Positions 62,990 to 64,000 of a stretch of 64,000 nucleotides of DNA are shown piece after piece. The translations under genes and the position numbers were made by a program. Source of the stretch: Sphingopyxis sp. YF1 (lineage in GTDB: Bacteria > Pseudomonadota > Alphaproteobacteria > Sphingomonadales > Sphingomonadaceae); assembly GCF_022701295.1 (NCBI RefSeq), contig NZ_CP033204.1, forward strand, positions 2,976,001-3,040,000, written 5' to 3'. How positions within the stretch are numbered: position 1 is the stretch's first letter; every line of letters starts with the position of its first letter. The notes below the pieces were generated by a model. That model was not told where the DNA came from. It made no database searches and was given only the letters and a program-made list of their open reading frames with translations.

Positions 62990-64000
62990 CTAGACGATCC
63001 GCCAGCCGAGCGTCTCGCCGGCGTGGAAGGGCACGACCTCGCCGCAGCGGTCGGGCACCACGGTCGCGCCGCGTTCGAGCGTGATCGTGTCGCCGTTGAG
63101 CGGCAGGCCATAGAAATTGGGGCCGTGCTCGCTCGCGAACCCCTCGAACCGGTCGAGCGCGCCTTCCTCGTCGAACACGGTGACATAGGATTCGAGCGCA
63201 TAGGGCGCGTTGAAGATGCCCGCGCAGCCGCAGGCGGCTTCCTTGGTGTGCACCGCGTGCGGCGCGCTGTCGGTGCCGAGGAAGAATTTGGGCGAGCCCG
63301 ACACCGCGGCGGCGCGCACCGCGAGCCTATGCTGCTCGCGCTTGGCGACGGGCAGGCAGTAAGCGTGCGGGCGGATGCCGCCGACGAGCATCGCGTTGCG
63401 ATTGATGTGCAGATGCTGCGGGGTGATCGTCGCGGCGACGTTGGCGGGCGCGGCGCGCACGAAATCGACCGCTTCGGCGGTGGTGATATGTTCGAAGACG
63501 ATCTTGAGCGTCGGCAGGTCGCGGACGAGCCCCGCGAGCGTGCGCTCGATGAACACCGCCTCGCGGTCAAAGATATCAACATCATGGTCGGTCACTTCGC
63601 CGTGGATCAGCAGCGGCATGCCGATCCCGGCCATGCGCTCAAGCACCGGCATGATCTTCGCTATGTCTGTAACGCCGTGCGCGCTACCCGTAGTCGCATG
63701 CGCCGGATATAGCTTTGCGGCGGTGAACACGCCTTCGCTGTGCCCCCGTGCGAGCTCGTCGGGGTCGCTGTTGTCGGTGAGATAGGCGACGATGAGCGGG
63801 GTGAAATCGAGCCCGGCGGGCACAGCCCCGCGGATGCGGTCGCGGTAGGCGGCACCTTCGGCGGCGGTGGTCACCGGCGGCGACAGGTTGGGCATCACGA
63901 TCGCGCGCGCAAACTGCGCCGCGGTAAATCGAGCGACCGCGTCGAGCATCGCGCCGTCGCGCAGATGGACGTGCCAGTCGTCGGGGCGGCGGATGGTCAG
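62990..64000 (-). CDS. pyrC: dihydroorotase, class II (partial, N-terminus outside window)
   Basis: The gene runs off the right edge; 337 codons including the stop are visible. The first visible codons read [16 protein letters not shown], containing the H-x-H metal ligands. The carbamylated lysine is in [15 protein letters not shown], further metal His residues are in LLIHGEV and VFEHITT, and the Asp/His in FLGTDSAPH closes the site. PyrC converts carbamoyl-aspartate to dihydroorotate in pyrimidine synthesis; class II enzymes are usually about 345 residues, so only a few codons are missing. It converges with rarD, ending 26 bases past the inverted repeat. Confidence 0.95.
   Translation of the reverse strand: MTIRRPDDWHVHLRDGAMLDAVARFTAAQFARAIVMPNLSPPVTTAAEGAAYRDRIRGAVPAGLDFTPLIVAYLTDNSDPDELARGHSEGVFTAAKLYPAHATTGSAHGVTDIAKIMPVLERMAGIGMPLLIHGEVTDHDVDIFDREAVFIERTLAGLVRDLPTLKIVFEHITTAEAVDFVRAAPANVAATITPQHLHINRNAMLVGGIRPHAYCLPVAKREQHRLAVRAAAVSGSPKFFLGTDSAPHAVHTKEAACGCAGIFNAPYALESYVTVFDEEGALDRFEGFASEHGPNFYGLPLNGDTITLERGATVVPDRCGEVVPFHAGETLGWRIV

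Overview
The window is a GC-rich alphaproteobacterial chromosome segment, most probably from a member of the Sphingomonadales close to Sphingopyxis. The evidence is a serine palmitoyltransferase paired with its own acyl carrier protein, a PhoK-type alkaline phosphatase like the one described from Sphingomonas, two large TonB-dependent receptors in tandem, a CIRCE-controlled groESL operon, and the inverted repeat built on CTGAGCCTGTCGAAGGGC that I recall from this order. The genus is an inference from gene content; no search was run.

Layout. Positions 1-4040 look like the right-hand end of an integrated element. They hold the tail of an NmrA-like oxidoreductase gene, a small ABM-type monooxygenase, an MFS exporter and a P4-type tyrosine integrase, which abuts the 3' end of a tRNA-Gln gene (4041-4115). 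From 4177 on the content is chromosomal: ilvE with a divergent MarR regulator; proC and a PhoK-like phosphatase; a DsbD/ScsB-type protein overlapping tlyA; tspO, ubiK and a YbjN gene; and a beta-helix protein. A leftward methionine operon follows (21160-14035). It runs SahR-like ArsR/methyltransferase fusion, metF, first half of a split metH, an acetyltransferase, second half of metH, and a PhyH-type dioxygenase, with a perfect 9-bp inverted repeat as likely operator just before the first start codon.

Positions 21393-22474 carry three small secreted or lipid-anchored proteins, two of them Ala-rich paralogues each followed by an intrinsic terminator. Then come a DJ-1/PfpI gene, a sulfotransferase with a Nif11-like N-terminus coupled to a glutaminyl cyclase, groESL with CIRCE, a secreted caspase/SUMF-domain fusion, a MATE exporter, a stand-alone Pycsar-effector-like membrane protein, the acp-spt pair for sphingolipid synthesis, a hybrid histidine kinase, a bilobed retropepsin-like protein and pdeM. 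Two paralogous TonB-dependent receptors (37680-43467) are followed by a fatty acid desaturase, a GNAT-ABM pair, a DUF1800/DUF1501 pair and a class II glutamine amidotransferase.

The right end holds an acyltransferase/SGNH protein downstream of a two-component system, a trimeric autotransporter adhesin with a 14-residue-repeat stalk, tRNA-Arg, the comF-grxC-DUF1178 operon, a methyltransferase, a glycine-zipper protein, rarD and a truncated pyrC. Many genes are translationally coupled by ATGA, GTGA or TGATG overlaps. Three copies of one long inverted repeat each sit in a gap between convergent genes, where they could act as bidirectional terminators. I found no CRISPR array, no insertion sequence and no rRNA. 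The most interesting parts are the SahR-type methionine operon, the Nif11-sulfotransferase/glutaminyl cyclase pair, the caspase fusion and the isolated Pycsar-effector-like protein.
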